Shown here one piece after another: positions 1 to 11,768 of a stretch of 64,000 nt of DNA (position 1 is its first letter; each line of letters starts with the position of its first letter). The position numbers and the translations under genes are program-made. Source of the DNA: Oreohelix idahoensis (taxonomy: Eukaryota; Mollusca; Gastropoda; Stylommatophora; Oreohelicidae); contig JAMPIV010019840.1 in the NCBI GenBank assembly GCA_024509875.1, positions 775,501 to 839,500 of the forward strand. The letters run 5' to 3'. The notes beneath the pieces were generated by a model, which saw nothing but the letters and a program-made list of their open reading frames with translations, made no database searches and was not told the DNA's origin.

Positions 1-202
1 TCCTACACAGAACCACTTCTCAGCTCCCCGCTGGGTCCATAATGAGATCCTGCATGCAGTCGACCAGGTCAAAGCCAAAGAGTTACGTCTGGGTCTCAAG
101 TGACTCCTCCAAGCTTAGTGTGCAGTGCTGAGTTCTCAACAAGTTTCACCACAAGAGGAATCCCTGGAAGTGTGTGCATGACTTCAAGAATCAATGAGGG
201 TG
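1..202 (+). repeat. Interspersed repeat R1, partial copy
   Basis: Non-coding repeat also present at about 4326-4935, 35340-35900 (diverged), 49260-50190 and, inverted, 56430-56960. Shared landmarks are a 'cttctcag' block, 'gagatcctgcatgcag', 'aagcttagtgtgcaatgc' and 'ccctggaagtgtgtg'. This copy ends where the 3' tail of the adjacent LINE starts. No coding capacity or class-defining termini were seen. Confidence 0.75.
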
Positions 203-3200
203 TCTTCTTCTTCTTCTTGCGATCGCATCTTTGATGATTACACCGTCAGACGAGTTCTCATGATGAATTCGACTGTTGTTTGAAGTTCCTCTTTAACTCT
301 ATATAGCTTTGAGTTTAGTGTTGAGTCATTGGGCCAGTATATCTTTCTTAACTGGTCATACAGAGGACAATCCTGTAGAACATGCTCAGCAGTTTGTTTG
401 TTTAGTCCACATGTGCACAGTGGTGAAGCAGACAGTCGTAGCTTGTGCATGTGTTTATTCAGTTTGTTATGCCCTGTCCTGAGTCGAAAAATAGTTATCT
501 GTCCCTGCCGGTCGAGAGTGTGATAGTCGTCTTTAGGTTGGTTCTGTTCTCTTCTGATAGTCTGGATAGCTCTCTTTTTCTCAAAGTATGTGACTTCATT
601 ATCTTCTTGTTCACATTCTCCTCCCTTTTTTGCAAGTTTATCTGCCTTTTCATTTCCGGGTACACCACAATGAGATGGTACCCACTGAAGTATGGTTCTC
701 TTTTTGGCAGCTACCTTGTTTAGTTCATTTCTCAGATGCGGGAGTTTACCACCCTTGAGAGCTTGCAGGACAGACAGTGCATCTGTGAGGATGACTACCT
801 GGTGGCAGTCAGAGTTGGTGTTATAAATCATATTTGCAGCTTGCTCTAGAGCTTGAACCTCAGCTGTATAGTTGGAACAGAATTTACCAGTGGGAATGTG
901 CCTAGTCTCATAGTGGTTGTCAGGATATGAGATAAAGATACCGGCACCTCCATTCCTAACAGCATTAGTTGCTGATCCATCTGTATAGGCATGTATCCAT
1001 GATTGATCGGGATAGCTTTCTTGGATCATACTCAATGTAGCAGTTCGTTTTTGCAGATCATTATACTCACATCCACTTGTGAGACCACTGACTGATGTAT
1101 TAATTTGGAGGGCACTGCTGGCCTGCTCCCATGGTACAGGGTATAGGGTGGGCTTCAGTGGTGTTGTCTTCATGGATAGGTCTTCTTGATGCTGTCTTAT
1201 AAGTCTTTTCCCCCGATGCACAAAGCTGCTACGCTTTAGACGTCCCAATGCCAGATCATCTAGTCTTGCCTTCATTGGGTGCATTGGCATACTGTTGTAC
1301 TTTTCCATCTGGATCATGGTTTTTGTGTCTCTTCTATGGGACAATGTCTGTAATCCAGCAACCTTCTGCATCTCTGTTATTGGTGTAGTTTTCATGGCTC
1401 CTGTAATGAGCCTGAGAGCTTGATTTTGCACCTTGTCCAAAGACTGCAGATGTGAGTTAGCAGCTGATGACCATGCTGCTGAGCTAAACTCTAAGTGTGG
1501 TCTTATTACTCCATTATAAATCTTCTTTAGATTCCGTTCATTTGCTCCCCAGTTTGTACCTGCTAATTTTCTGAGTATGCCTAGTCGTCTTCGGGCCTTT
1601 TCTTCTGCAATTTCAATATGCTTATTCCATGTAAGCCTTTGGTCAAATGTCACCCCAAGATAGGTGGGGTAGCTTTCTTCCTTGATCACGGTTGTCCCTA
1701 GGTGTATGTTAGCTGATTTGTCCTTGGGGGCGAGGGAGAACAGTGTTGTGGAGGTTTTGTCTGTGTTTATTGTGATAAGCCATTTCTCTGCCCATGACAC
1801 TAGCATGTCTGCTGCCTGCTGCATTCTATAATTTGCTGTGGTGACATTTTCATCAGCACACCAGAGTACTAGGTCATCTGCATATAAGGCAGCTTTAACT
1901 CCTGCAGGGAGATCTTTCACCAGGTCATTGATGTAAACAAGGAAGAGTGTTGGGGAAATTACTCCTCCTTGAGGTACCCCCTGATGGAGCAACACTTTTC
2001 TGCTCTGCAGACCGTCAAGAGTGACTCTAGTTCTCCTGTTATGCAAGTATGACTGGATCCATTTCATCATGTTGCCTTGGATTCCACTTCTCCTAAGTTT
2101 TGCAATGAGGCCATCTTTCCACACCTTGTCAAAGGCCTGCTTGAAGTCAACCCAGATCGTTAGGACCTTTTTCTTCTCCTGGAAGGCATCTTCTATTGCT
2201 TGAGACAAGTAAGTAACTTGGTCTTCTATACTGTAGCATTCTCTAAATCCAGCTTGTTCCGGCACCAGGATCTGCTCAGACTCTAAATACCATTTCAATC
2301 TGTGGTTGACTATTCGCTCCATAGTCTTCCCAACACAGCTTGTGAGACTGATTGGCCGGTAACTTGCAGCCTCGGTCTTACATTTCCCTTTCTTTAGTAT
2401 GGGTATTGTGATGGCTTCTCTCCATACTTGGGGTACCGTTCCTTTCAACCAGCTGTGGTTGAATATCTCAAGCAGTTTTGTCTTTGCTGCTGAGCTCAGA
2501 TTTACTAGCATTTCGTTGCTGATTTTGTCTGGGCCGGGTGACTTTGGAAACTTAAGCTTGGAAATAGCCTTCTGTAGTTCTCCTAGTGTGATGGGTTCCC
2601 TCATTGGGGCAGGAGTATCTGTCTGTCCCATGGTTGCCAGTATTTCTTTTCTTATCTCTCTCTGATGATCTATGTTAATGGGTAAGTTGCTTTCTGAACT
2701 GTATCTTCTAGCAAACAAGTCTGCAGCTTGTTTTCCTCTGAAAAGTTTGCCACCTTCATCCAATGTGATAGTCTGCCTAGGTGAGGAACGCTCTTCATTT
2801 AGAGACTTGACTAATCTCCAAAGTTTCCTGCCGTCTTTCTCAAGGTTCAGCGATGCCGTTTTAGTTCTCCAGCTTTTCCGTTTTTCTTCTAGCTTTGTTC
2901 TCTGAAACTCTGCTACAGCCTTTTTCCATTTGTTGTGAGTTTCAAGTGAAGGCTGAGACTCTGCGTCCTTTCTAGCCCTGTCCATAGCTTCCTGTTGTTC
3001 TTGGAGTGTGCTGGACCAGTATGGTATGTAGTTACGCCGGCATCCTTTGGGAATGGTTTCTTTTGCAGCTTGTAGTATGCATCTGTTGAAGTCTTTTACC
3101 ACTTCATTAATGTCTCTGTTCTGTACCTTGAGGGTAGACAGCAGCGTGTTCACCTGATGCCTGAATAAACCCCAGTTGGCTTTTTTGTAGTTCCATCTTG

Positions 3201-4325
3201 TAATGGCTGGGCCTGTACTGAGAGTTGCACTCTGGACAGTAAGAAAGATTGGGCGATGGTCGCTTCCCCCTAGTTGGTCTCCTACTTCTCTACTAATAGA
3301 TCCAGCTATATCTGGTGTGGAGAAGGCAAGATCTGGTGTTGAAGTTGTGTGCCATCCTCTGGAGTAGAAGGTAGGAGTATCTGTGGCATTATTGACTAGG
3401 ATTAGGGAGTGATCATCTTGCCAAGTTTCAACCTCTTCACCTCTGTGATCCAGATGGTTATAGCCCCAGCTCTGGGAGTGGCTATTAAAGTCTCCAACTG
3501 CTATTAAGTTGGTGGCTGGTACCTGTATAGAGCTGAGACTCAGGGGTTTGTTGTTCGGACAGTAATAGTTCAGGAGTTCTATTTCCATCTTGTCTACCTT
3601 TATCTGCAACAGCTGATATTCTGCTCCATCCATGAAGGTTTTCCTTTCGTGTGCAGGAATGTTATTCCTTACAAGAGTAAGTACTCCTCCTTTTCATCTA
3701 TCTTTTCTGTCGAATCTGAAGCATTGATATCCCCTTATTTTAAAGGTTTGATCTGCTTTCAAGTGAGTCTCTTGGATACAGCAAACACTGACTTGCTTCT
3801 CATACAAGATGTTTTCCAGCTCTGTCTTTTTGCTGTATCCAGCCTGCTTGCTGTTCACTCCCTCTGCATTCCAGTGCATCATGACAAGTGGCACTCTGGG
3901 TTTCTCTTTTTCTGTTTTGTTTTGGTCAGTAGTTCTCCTCCGCCGTCTGCTGACTCCACAAGACGGTCTAGAGGGTCCTCCAGTAGCTGAGGGTGGGCTC
4001 TGTCGAGGCTCAGAGCCCGGCACTGCACCTGCCTGGTGGAGCTCCACAGGGCGAGCACCAGTACGAGATTTATTTGACGGTGTACTCTCCATAGAAAAAA
4101 AAAGCGAGTTGCGTGATACTGTGGTTTCCGGTGCGCCTTCTGGCCCAGTATCTATGACTTTAGCACCTGTTCAACGGGAGAGTGGGCTCATCCCTAATCT
4201 GTTTATGTTCCCAGTAGTAGACTATTCGCAAGCAGCCTGGGGGTGTCACTGCTCTGCGTGGACCTTGTTTACCGAGGCGGCGTCCGAGCTCGTATGGTGA
4301 AAATATGGTTGCGTTATCTTCAAAA
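203..4325 (-). mobile_element. I/Nimb-like non-LTR retrotransposon with RNase H
   Basis: The element lies on the minus strand. Its 3' end is a short (AAG)n tail seen as TTC repeats at 203-219, a simple-repeat tail of the kind carried by I-group LINEs rather than poly(A). The body is one long reading frame with endonuclease, reverse transcriptase, RNase H and a C-terminal Cys/His segment (see the coding entry). Upstream of it lie roughly 230 bp of apparent 5' leader before repeat R1 resumes near 4326. No separate ORF1 was recognised, so the 5' end may be incomplete. I could not find a target-site duplication. The 5' boundary is approximate. Confidence 0.8.
238..4092 (-). pseudogene. LINE polyprotein (endonuclease-RT-RNase H), one in-frame stop
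   Basis: Retrotransposon polyprotein of about 1,280 codons that would nick target DNA, reverse-transcribe the element RNA and degrade the RNA strand. Read from the minus strand: the N-terminal APE-type endonuclease begins near 'HWNAEGVNS' with 'CIQETHL', and continues with 'VGDFNSHS' and 'GGSDHRPI'. The RT has 'WVDFKQAFDKVWKDGL', 'GVPQGGVISPTLF' and the catalytic 'LYADDLVLW'. RNase H has 'AYTDGSA', 'TAEVQALEQA' and 'PSHCGVPGNEKAD'. The tail has 'LCTCGLNKQTAEHVLQDCP'. The 132-codon N-terminal part (4092-3694) and the 1,131-codon remainder (3633-238) are in the same frame, separated by a TGA at 3694-3696 directly after 'DRKDR' in the endonuclease. All motifs are otherwise intact, so this looks like a young copy killed by one nonsense change. 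The start at 4092 is the first Met available and may not be native. Confidence 0.85.
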
Positions 4326-4935
4326 TAGCCCTGTCTTTCCCATGGCTTTTCTGCCATCCTGCAACTTTGAGTTAGGGAGTTCTGAGCTCCAGTCTCTTTC
4401 CCAGGCATTTTATCCTGGCCTGGCATGCATACAGAGGACCCCACTTCTGGTTCTAAGTTAGCAGTTGGGGATAGGTGGGGTAGCACACTGTGCATTCCCC
4501 GTCATCCAGGGGGCTCTCCAACTATGCAGAGCTTGCACAATGCTGTGCTCTGGTTCTGGGCTCTCCCAAGGAATCCTCACGTCCTGCACAGAGCCACTTC
4601 CAGATACCCACCACCTGCCAACCCTCCATTGTAGAAATCTCCTGCATGCGGCCATCCAGTCAAGAGCCAGTATTAAGTCTGGTGCCCAAGTGATCCCCCC
4701 AAGCTCAGTGTGCAATGCTGGGTTCTCATCACGCTGCAACACAGGGGGGATTGTGATGCTCAGCCATCTCTCTCAACTCTGCACCGATAAGTGACATCGG
4801 GGACTTAACTGTGCCTCAGTACTGGGAGGCCCCGTTTCCGGGTACACCACACACAGCCAATTGAGGCAACGGTCGCCGTGGGGATGAGGGTGTAATTAGC
4901 CTCATACACAGAGGTTCACTTCCACATATGTATAT
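4326..4935 (+). repeat. Interspersed repeat R1, long copy
   Basis: Second and longer copy of the R1 family, co-linear with 49260-50190. It runs from 'cttttctgcc' through 'cttccagatacccacc' and 'ctcagtgtgcaatgctgg' to 'gtgtaattagcctca'. The short open frames here are not conserved with the other copies and are not considered genes. Confidence 0.7.
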
Positions 4936-5145
4936 CATAGCATTTTGCATAGCTGGTGGTTATGTAAGGATGATTCCAGATATACCTCCATGCATATGAA
5001 GTAGACATGTAATGATGGCATGGGACATGTATCGTTTTGTGTTTGTTGAAGGATTGTGCTACTTGGGGAACTGAAGAGTTGATTGATTGTCAAATGCTTG
5101 TATTCTCGTACCGACATCTCTTCAATCACAAATGTTTATAAACAG

Positions 5146-5287
5146 GTGTTCCAGCTGCAGAAGGAGTTGTTGTTGTCGCAGGAGTTTCGTCAGAAGTGTC
5201 AGGAGCAGCTTCAGCAGACCAGATTGTCCTCCAGACACAAAATGGAGGAGTCTTATCTGATCAACTCTCTCAAAGCAGAAATTGCAG
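5146..5287 (+). CDS. Coiled-coil protein gene, internal exon
   Basis: Internal exon of a plus-strand gene whose 5' part lies outside the window. The acceptor is 'tttataaacag' before 5146 and the donor 'attgcag|gtcact' follows 5287. It encodes 47 codons plus one base, starting VFQLQKELLLSQEFRQKCQ and ending SLKAEIA. It is rich in Leu/Glu/Gln/Lys with heptad-like spacing, so a coiled coil is likely. The one leftover base joins in phase to 7709-7797. I do not recognise the family; the style resembles centrosomal, ciliary or Golgi scaffold coiled-coil proteins, but no name is supported. Its neighbours are all repeats. Confidence 0.75.
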
Positions 5288-5439
5288 GTCACTTAATTTT
5301 TTTTTTTTTTTCAAATCATTTGTTTCCACCCAATCTTTTTTTTTAGCACACACATACGCACACACGCCCTCCTGTTCTGTGATTCAAGGTTTTTCCATAT
5401 CTTATTTATCTCTCTGAAGTCAGACTCACAATCCATGTT

Positions 5440-5860
5440 TTGTAAGATCCAAAGTGGGTGGCTCCAGCATAAATGGAAAACCTCCATAGAAGCCTGGAAT
5501 CTTCAGGAACTTGTATGGATCTACTGTCCTGGTCATGCAGGAGTACGTGGCAATGAGCTGACAGATTAGCTTCAAGAGCACCCATAGCAGGTACATTGGA
5601 TATGGGTAAGGGAGAGATACTGAGGGCAATTAATGATTGTCTGTTAGAGAATGACACTGCAATAGATGAATCATCAAGGCTAAAACTGCTGGAATTTGGC
5701 ATCAAACGGCAGACCAGCAGGGATGGACGAATGAGGGTGCATCAGGCACACCAGAACAGGTACAATTAGCATTCATACCCTTCAACATTTGCTGAGGGAG
5801 ACTGAGCATCTATGGGTTTGCCCAGAGTGCAGTGACATTGATTCTGTTCAACATTAACAA
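5440..5860 (+). pseudogene. Non-LTR element RNase H fragment
   Basis: Broken coding remnant in intron sequence. Around 5513-5570 it reads 'VWIYCPGHAGVRGNE', the C-terminal RNase H signature (catalytic-region GHAGVxGNExAD). A frameshift near 5566 leads into 'RAPIAGTLDMGKGEILRA' and an onward helix-rich tail. The original reading is interrupted by the frameshift and then stops near 5766. It is clearly a dead fragment of an RNase H-bearing LINE, distinct from the 238-4092 copy. The fragment at 6188-6440 may be the C-terminus of the same family. Confidence 0.65.
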
Positions 5861-5884
5861 TAAATTTATCTCTATTTCCATTGT

Positions 5885-5965
5885 CCATGTGTTTTTGGTT
5901 GTCCTCTATTTTTCTTAGTGTTGCGGATTCCAGAACAAGGACTGCACTGTAATGCTGTCACCTGT
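5885..5965 (-). mobile_element. LINE family A 3'-region scrap
   Basis: Short minus-strand match to the family A 3' region, recognised by 'gattccagaacaaggactg' followed by 'taatgctgtca'. The same block occurs at 33945-33990, 48195-48235 and 53940-53985. Confidence 0.55.
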
Positions 5966-6064
5966 TTTCCCCAATATATATCCTTTCCAAAAATTTACAC
6001 ATCTGTGTTTTTAATTCATAAATCCAGTTGTGCATGTATGTTTTCTCAAAATTCCCTCCTCCTG

Positions 6065-7140
6065 TATTTTAATCATCTGTTCATAAACACACTCATTATG
6101 TTTTAGTATCTTCTGTTTAAACACCCTCATATTTTAATATCTTCTGTTATAAACACACTTATTATATTTTCATATCACCTGTTTATAAACACACTAATGG
6201 CACTGTGACCACAACACACTCCAGAGTGCCAGCTATGTGCCTACCCCCATCAAACTGTTGATCACCACACCTTTGAGTGCCCAGCACTCATGATGTTAAG
6301 AAAATGCTTCTTCCTCCAAGGCCAGATAAGTGGAACCCCTTATATATCGCAAAAGAACAACTTGCGAACACACGGCACATAACACTACATGGTGTTGGGT
6401 CGAGAGCAAGAGTCCACATGCCACTGGATCAGGAACACCAACAACATAAACACACTCATTATATTTTCATATCATTTGTTTATAAACACACACTCATTTC
6501 CATATCATCTGTTTATAAACACACTCATATTTCCATGTCATTTGTTTATAAACACACTCATATTTCCATGTCATTTGTTTATAAACACACTCATATTTCC
6601 TTATCATCTGTTTATAATACTCATATTTCCTTATCATCTGTTTATAAACACACTCATATATTTCCTTATCATCTGTTTATAAACACACTCATATTTCCAT
6701 ATCATTTGTTTAGAAACACTCATATTTCCTTATCATCTGTTTATAACAACACTTGTATTTCCTTATTATTTATTTATAGACACACTCATATTTCTTTATC
6801 ATCTGTTTATAAACACACTCATGTTTCCTTATCATCTGTTTATAAACACACTCATATTTCCATATCATTTGTTTATAAACACACTCATATTTCCATTTCA
6901 TCTGTTTATAAACACACTCACATTTCCTTATCATTTATTTATAGACACACTCATATTTCCATATCATCTGTTTATAAACACTCATATTTCCTTATCATCT
7001 GCTTATAACAACACTTGTATTTCCATATCATCTGTTTATAAACACACTTATATTTTAGTACCTTCTGTTTATTAACACAGTCATCGTATTTTTATATCAT
7101 CTGTTTATAAACACACTCATTATATTTTAGAATTTTGTGT
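6065..7140 (+). repeat. Minisatellite, about 33-35 bp unit, intronic
   Basis: Tandem units resembling 'catatcatctgtttataaac' plus 'acactcatatttc'. The array is degenerate from 6065, interrupted at 6188-6440 by a LINE fragment, then regular to about 7140. Apparent open frames of 84-243 codons here are just the repeat read through and are not genes. It lies in the intron between the exons ending 5287 and starting 7709. Confidence 0.9.
6188..6440 (+). pseudogene. LINE C-terminal fragment inside the minisatellite
   Basis: Non-repeat block splitting the minisatellite. In one frame it reads 'FECPALM' and in another 'PPRPDKWNPLYIAKEQL', resembling the C-terminal end of RNase H-type LINE proteins, where a Cys/His motif precedes a short conserved tail. 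Frameshifts are evident. The assignment is tentative. Confidence 0.4.
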
Positions 7141-7149
7141 TTATATGCA

Positions 7150-7692
7150 CACTCATATTTTAGTTTCTTCTGTTGATAATCACACTCATGCTGTCTTGTT
7201 GGGAGATCTGTTGATAATCACACTCATGTTGTGAGATCTGTTGATAACCACACTCATGCTGTCTTGTTGGGAGATCTGTTGATAATCACACTCATGCTTT
7301 CTTGTTGGGAGATCTGTTGATAATCACACTCATGCTGTCTTGTTGGGGATCTGTTGATAATCACACTCAAGTTGTCTTGTTGGGAGATCTGTTGATAACC
7401 ACACTCATGCTGTCTTGTTGGGAGATCTGTTGATAATCACACTCATGCTGTCTTGTTGGGAGATTTGTTGATAATCACACTCATGCTGTCTTGGTAGGAG
7501 ATCTGTTGATAATCACACTCATACTGTCTTGTTGGGAGATCTGTTGAAAATACACACTCATGCTGTCTTGTTGGGAGATCTGTTGATAACCACACTCATG
7601 CTGTCTCATTGGGAGATCTGTTGATAACCACACTCATGCTCACTTGTTGGGAGATCTGTTGATAACCACACTCATGCTTACTTGATGGGAGA
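7150..7692 (+). repeat. Minisatellite, about 41-bp unit, next to an exon
   Basis: About 13 tandem units of the type 'gatctgttgataatcacact' + 'catgctgtcttgttgggag', with small indels. It ends only about 17 bp before the exon at 7709; the last unit runs into the acceptor region, so array-derived sequence lies where the branch point and pyrimidine tract should be. Confidence 0.9.
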
Positions 7693-7708
7693 TCTGTCTG
7701 ACTTGCAG

Positions 7709-7797
7709 ATTTGACCAGAGATAACAAGAAGAAAACCAACCTGTTGGAAGCCTACCAAACCAGGTTGATTGAGCTGGAAGAGCAATTGAAATCAAAG
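7709..7797 (+). CDS. Coiled-coil protein gene, internal exon
   Basis: Acceptor 'ctgacttgcag' before 7709 and strong donor 'tcaaag|gtaggt' after 7797. The leading two bases complete an Asp codon with the last base of the exon ending 5287, then the exon reads LTRDNKKKTNLLEAYQTRL and ends EEQLKSK. It is 89 nt long and ends on a codon boundary. The composition is strongly helical and charged, continuing the coiled coil. Exact phase agreement across 2.4 kb of repeat-filled intron supports a real gene. Confidence 0.85.
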
Positions 7798-7849
7798 GTA
7801 GGTACACAAACGTTGTGGACTAATTTATTTTCTTTGGTTTGTTTATTTT

Positions 7850-8095
7850 AAATGGGTGGCTTGGCGGCTAGTGTGCTTCTCGAGCAAAGGGATTGGGTTT
7901 GAAACCAGATCACAACAAACTCTGGTCTACTCTGCTGTATAAATGGGAACCTGACACTTCTCTTGAGTTAGGGAGGGCAAAGACAGCAATGAAACAGGTC
8001 ACCCCACGCCTCATGAAGCTAAGACCCAGTATAGGAGATGTATCTGCCACGGAAATACCTTGACCTTTATTTTACCTCTCACAGATACCTATGCC
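7850..8095 (+). mobile_element. SINE B copy, tRNA-derived
   Basis: A tRNA-like head with a B-box-like 'gggtttgaaaccaga' is followed by the family body: 'taaatgggaacctgac', 'gagttagggagggcaaag' and 'aggtcacccc'. The same body is present at 48825-48965, 48975-49210 (minus), 52205-52412 and 62605-62780 (minus). Confidence 0.65.
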
Positions 8096-8700
8096 ATTTT
8101 TAGTGTCATCATTGACAGTTTTATTTGGGTGTCTGTCATAGTTAGCTCAGTCATCTTCAGTTTCACTGCCTGATATAAGTTTATTTGACCTTACGCTGTG
8201 CTCAAAATTCCATTGAAGGCAGAAAATCTTCTGCGTACATTGACCATTTGGGTGCCAGAAAAACTTTTTCAGCCGCCTACAAAACCTTCTGCTAACCAGT
8301 CATCTGAAGATAGAAGACAGCGGCGCTGTGACAACTGTAGCCACGAGCAACCAGAGTAGTAATTATTAAATAGTCTGGCTCATACGTTTGCTTTCATACC
8401 TCTAATGACTGAATAAACATTTATTTGTTTAGTTTAAAATAACATACAACAAGTTTAATAGTCAATTAGTTCAACAAGTTAAAATAAGGATTAAATGGAG
8501 GTGAAAGTTAAATTAAATTTTTCCTCATAGAGGTTTGGTCGCTATGAATTTCTGTAATTTGCTGTTGCCTTTTCACACGACTTAGCTTTAGATGAGTCCT
8601 GCAGCTGTGGTTCATCATTTCTGTGATGACGGAAGCCTTCTCCACAATCTTCCACTGTAGGCGGTTATGGTGGATGCTTTTCTTTCCCACTAGCAGTGTT
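8096..8700. other. Intron sequence, no gene seen
   Basis: No splice-compatible exon or intact element was recognised. A short stretch around 8255-8360 reads like a basic, Cys-containing tail ('RRQRRCDNCSHEQPE') followed by a stop. It could be a transposase remnant, but I cannot assign it. Confidence 0.4.
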
Positions 8701-8706
8701 AGTATC

Positions 8707-8836
8707 ACAAATCGTATGATGGCTTGTAACCACGAATTGTCTGATGGCTTGTAACCACAAATTGTCTGATGGCTTGTAACCACAAATCGTCTGATGGCTT
8801 GTAACCACAAATCATCTAATGACTTGTAACCACAAA
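8707..8836 (+). repeat. Minisatellite, 25-bp unit
   Basis: Five tandem units of 'ctgatggcttgtaaccacaa' plus 'atcgt', with a few substitutions. A minus-strand open frame across it is repeat read-through. Confidence 0.85.
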
Positions 8837-9001
8837 CTTTAGACAAATAGAAAGAAACAGATGCCTGCTAAGTACATTTGTTCGCCACAAACTAACAGGC
8901 CCATTGTCAGGCCAATGTTAACCTCCCAGAAGAATTAAATTCCCAAGCACACATTGTAACTCATGGAATATGATGAAAATTCACCAATATCCTTTTGGGT
9001 G

Positions 9002-9884
9002 TTAATCTTTAGCACGCTGCATTCTTTTCCCGAAAACTTGCCCTGCAGCTGCATTCTTTTTCACAACCCCCCGTTTTTATAGTGGGCGACTTGTAACGTC
9101 TATAGTTTTTGTGTTTCTTGGACAATTGCTATCATTTTTGGAATTTATATAAATAAATGAATGAATCTGATGATATAAAATTTGTTTGTGTACATGTTAG
9201 ATGTGATAGGAAGAGAGGAAAGGAAAGATGAAAAAAACGAAATAAAAATTTAAAAAAATAATATTTTTTTTTTTTTAAATTAAAAAAAAAATAACCAAGA
9301 AACGAAGAGTCCATATCCCTTGCATCTCAATGAAAGTCATTTGACCAATACAAATGAAATGACGATCTTTTCATTACACCCATCATCAGTAGCAAAGCAA
9401 CAAACGCCCTTGTCAGCAGTGACATTCGGCCATAACCCTAAACCTTTCCGATTAAACCTAATCCTAACCCCTAAAATTATACATACTAGCAATGCCATTC
9501 TACTTTCGTTTCCATCTCTGTCATCAAACATATTCTGAGAACCGACATCAGCGCTTATAAAGACAAAAATCTCCTCATCGCATCAGCGTCAGAATCCAAT
9601 AAAATTAGAGCGAAAATGGCCGTGTGTTCGATGCCGATTCATTTCGATTAAAAAAATTCACAGAAAATAAACGCGAATGCACCCATTACTAAGACCGATC
9701 GGAAACGGAAGTTAACTCTCTCTCAGATAAGTTTAAAACTTAACATCCGGGGGTGAAGTCACGTGTACACACATCCTAATGCCAGAAAACGAAAATATCC
9801 GCTTGTCAACATATGTCGACAACAGCTGGGAGAGCATAGGTTACCTTCGTCAACATATGTCGACAGCAGCGTGCTAAAGGTTAA
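9002..9884. mobile_element. piggyBac-type MITE, TTAA flanked
   Basis: TTAA at 9002-9005 and at 9881-9884 flanks inverted ends 'tctttagcacgctgc' (9006-9020) and 'gcagcgtgctaaagg' (9866-9880), which match as inverted repeats except for one base. TTAA targets and termini resembling CCYTTTNRC are typical of piggyBac elements. The 875-bp interior holds no transposase, so it is non-autonomous. The right subterminal region carries two copies of the near-palindrome 'gtcaacatatgtcgac' (9806-9821, 9849-9864). A mixed A/T-rich core at 9120-9300 has no gene. Confidence 0.85.
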
Positions 9885-11768
9885 CTACGAAATTGCGTCT
9901 GGAGTGCGTGAATAATGATTTGCCTGAATTACAATTTTAAAAAATACATACATCTCACAAGATAATATGTTACACCTTAGGCCCACATGACGCAATCATC
10001 ACTCATTACTTATCACTACTCCTGTCAGAATTCTGGGGTCATCTCTGCTGTCGGGTTTTCCCTCACGACTAGTCAGAAACAATCACCAGCTCTTGCAGTA
10101 GTGGTTCATGCATATACTATTTTCATATGTTGAGGTTGCCCCAAATTTTGGGAATACACAATTCTCCTTGCACAGATTTTAGGATGGACACAGCTCTGTA
10201 TTAGAAGCTTCGAGATCACTTAGGTCTGGAAATTAGAGTTAATTCCTCTGACGGCTGGTGTTCTGCGAAATCACTGGCCTGGGAAAACTTTAGTTAATTC
10301 CTCTCTGACTTGTGATAAAATTCCTAAGTTTCCAGTCTTGTATTAAAATTGCGGGTTTGCTTCTGAATTCCAATGTTGCATATTACTTGATCTGTTACTT
10401 ATAGTTGTGGAATTATAAGTCCTTTCCTCTGGCCTTTAGAAGGTGCTTAGGTGACGTTGCGAGGCATTCTCTCTCTGTGTGTTCTGTGTCTGTGTTTTCA
10501 AAAATTCAAAAAATTTAATTTCCACGCATGGCCTTTATATAATAATACACAATACTTCCAATGACATCTTGTGCTATCTTCACAAACAAATGTTGTGCAC
10601 TGATACTGCCCCAATGGTATCATCTGCAAATCTTGAGTTTCCAGACAGATTTATCTGTAATCTCGATACAGAACATACATCGGAAGTGATTACCTCATTA
10701 TTTCCCGTGTTTGCATCTGTCCACCAGACAAGGTCGCCGACAGACAATAGGTGTTCCCATCTTGTGCAAACCTAGGTATAGTCGCTAGCCACCTGTAGTC
10801 GAGTGATCGTCCATCACGTTCAAGGAGATCAATAGAGATGACTGTCTCTATCACATGTGGTCAGATGAATGAAGCGAAAACTTATCAGTCACTGAGCGGT
10901 CTAATTACATGGTGTAACACAAACAGTCGAGGAGTGAAGTGTTAGAGACTTCACTCTACTGATCCAACAAAAAGGAGTAAAATACCGAATGAAAAGTGCA
11001 AACGAATTGCCAAATAATAAGCGAATAATGAAGAAATATGAAGAAAAGAAGTTTACTGCCAGAGGCTGAAGGTGTGAGAGATCTCACAAAAGGACAGGGA
11101 CAGAGATTTCGTCACAATCATTTTTTCCTTAGTGTTTTATACAGTTTTCTAGATGTTAGGAATGAATGAATTTGTTTTCTATTAAGTCTTATGGCAGATC
11201 AGTTTTCGTTTAGTGCTTTTTTATTTGGTTAGGGCTCGATATTTCAGGAACTGATTAACAGCACTAAGTATGTTTTTTTAATATTTGGAGTGTTTGCTAC
11301 GTTTAGGCATAGTACGCCCTTTCAACCATATCCACATTCATGGAAGTGTCGGTTATATCCGGATGCTTTATTTTAGTCTTATATTTTCTCTGTTGTGCTT
11401 ATTTTTTGCACTGTTCTGTATTATTTTTCATTGATGGTGCATTTTTATTATTGTTATTGTGTGGAGATAAGAAATCTACGTGCTAAATTGTTTATTTTAA
11501 TCATGTCATCTAATTTTTGTGGTACTTGTGTGGATTTTGTGCCAGTTAGGTTTTGTACATTCAGTTCGGTATTAAAATGTTTGCCATAAATCTGTATGTT
11601 TTGTCTGTGTTGATCATATTTCTTGAATTCCAGCGGGAAGTCTCTCATAGTAGGCTGTATAATCACATTTTGTGTTGGTGCTGTCTTGCAGCTGTTTGAG
11701 TTTTTCAGTATCTAGTATTCATTGTTGCCTTTATGAATTTGAACAATTAAGTCAAAATTATTTTTCAG
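9885..11768. other. Intron sequence, no gene seen
   Basis: No recognisable exon or intact element. There is an imperfect local repeat around 10225-10310 ('agttaattcctctgac' and variant). A possible diverged SINE B 3' segment lies around 10930-10965 ('gaagtgttagagacttcac'). Confidence 0.5.

Noticed and set aside
6277..7075. Histidine/isoleucine-rich open frames up to 243 codons
   Set aside because: Read-through of the 33-35 bp minisatellite; no splice or start context and no conservation.
8508..8846. 112-codon minus-strand frame
   Set aside because: Half of it is the 25-bp minisatellite; no domain recognised.
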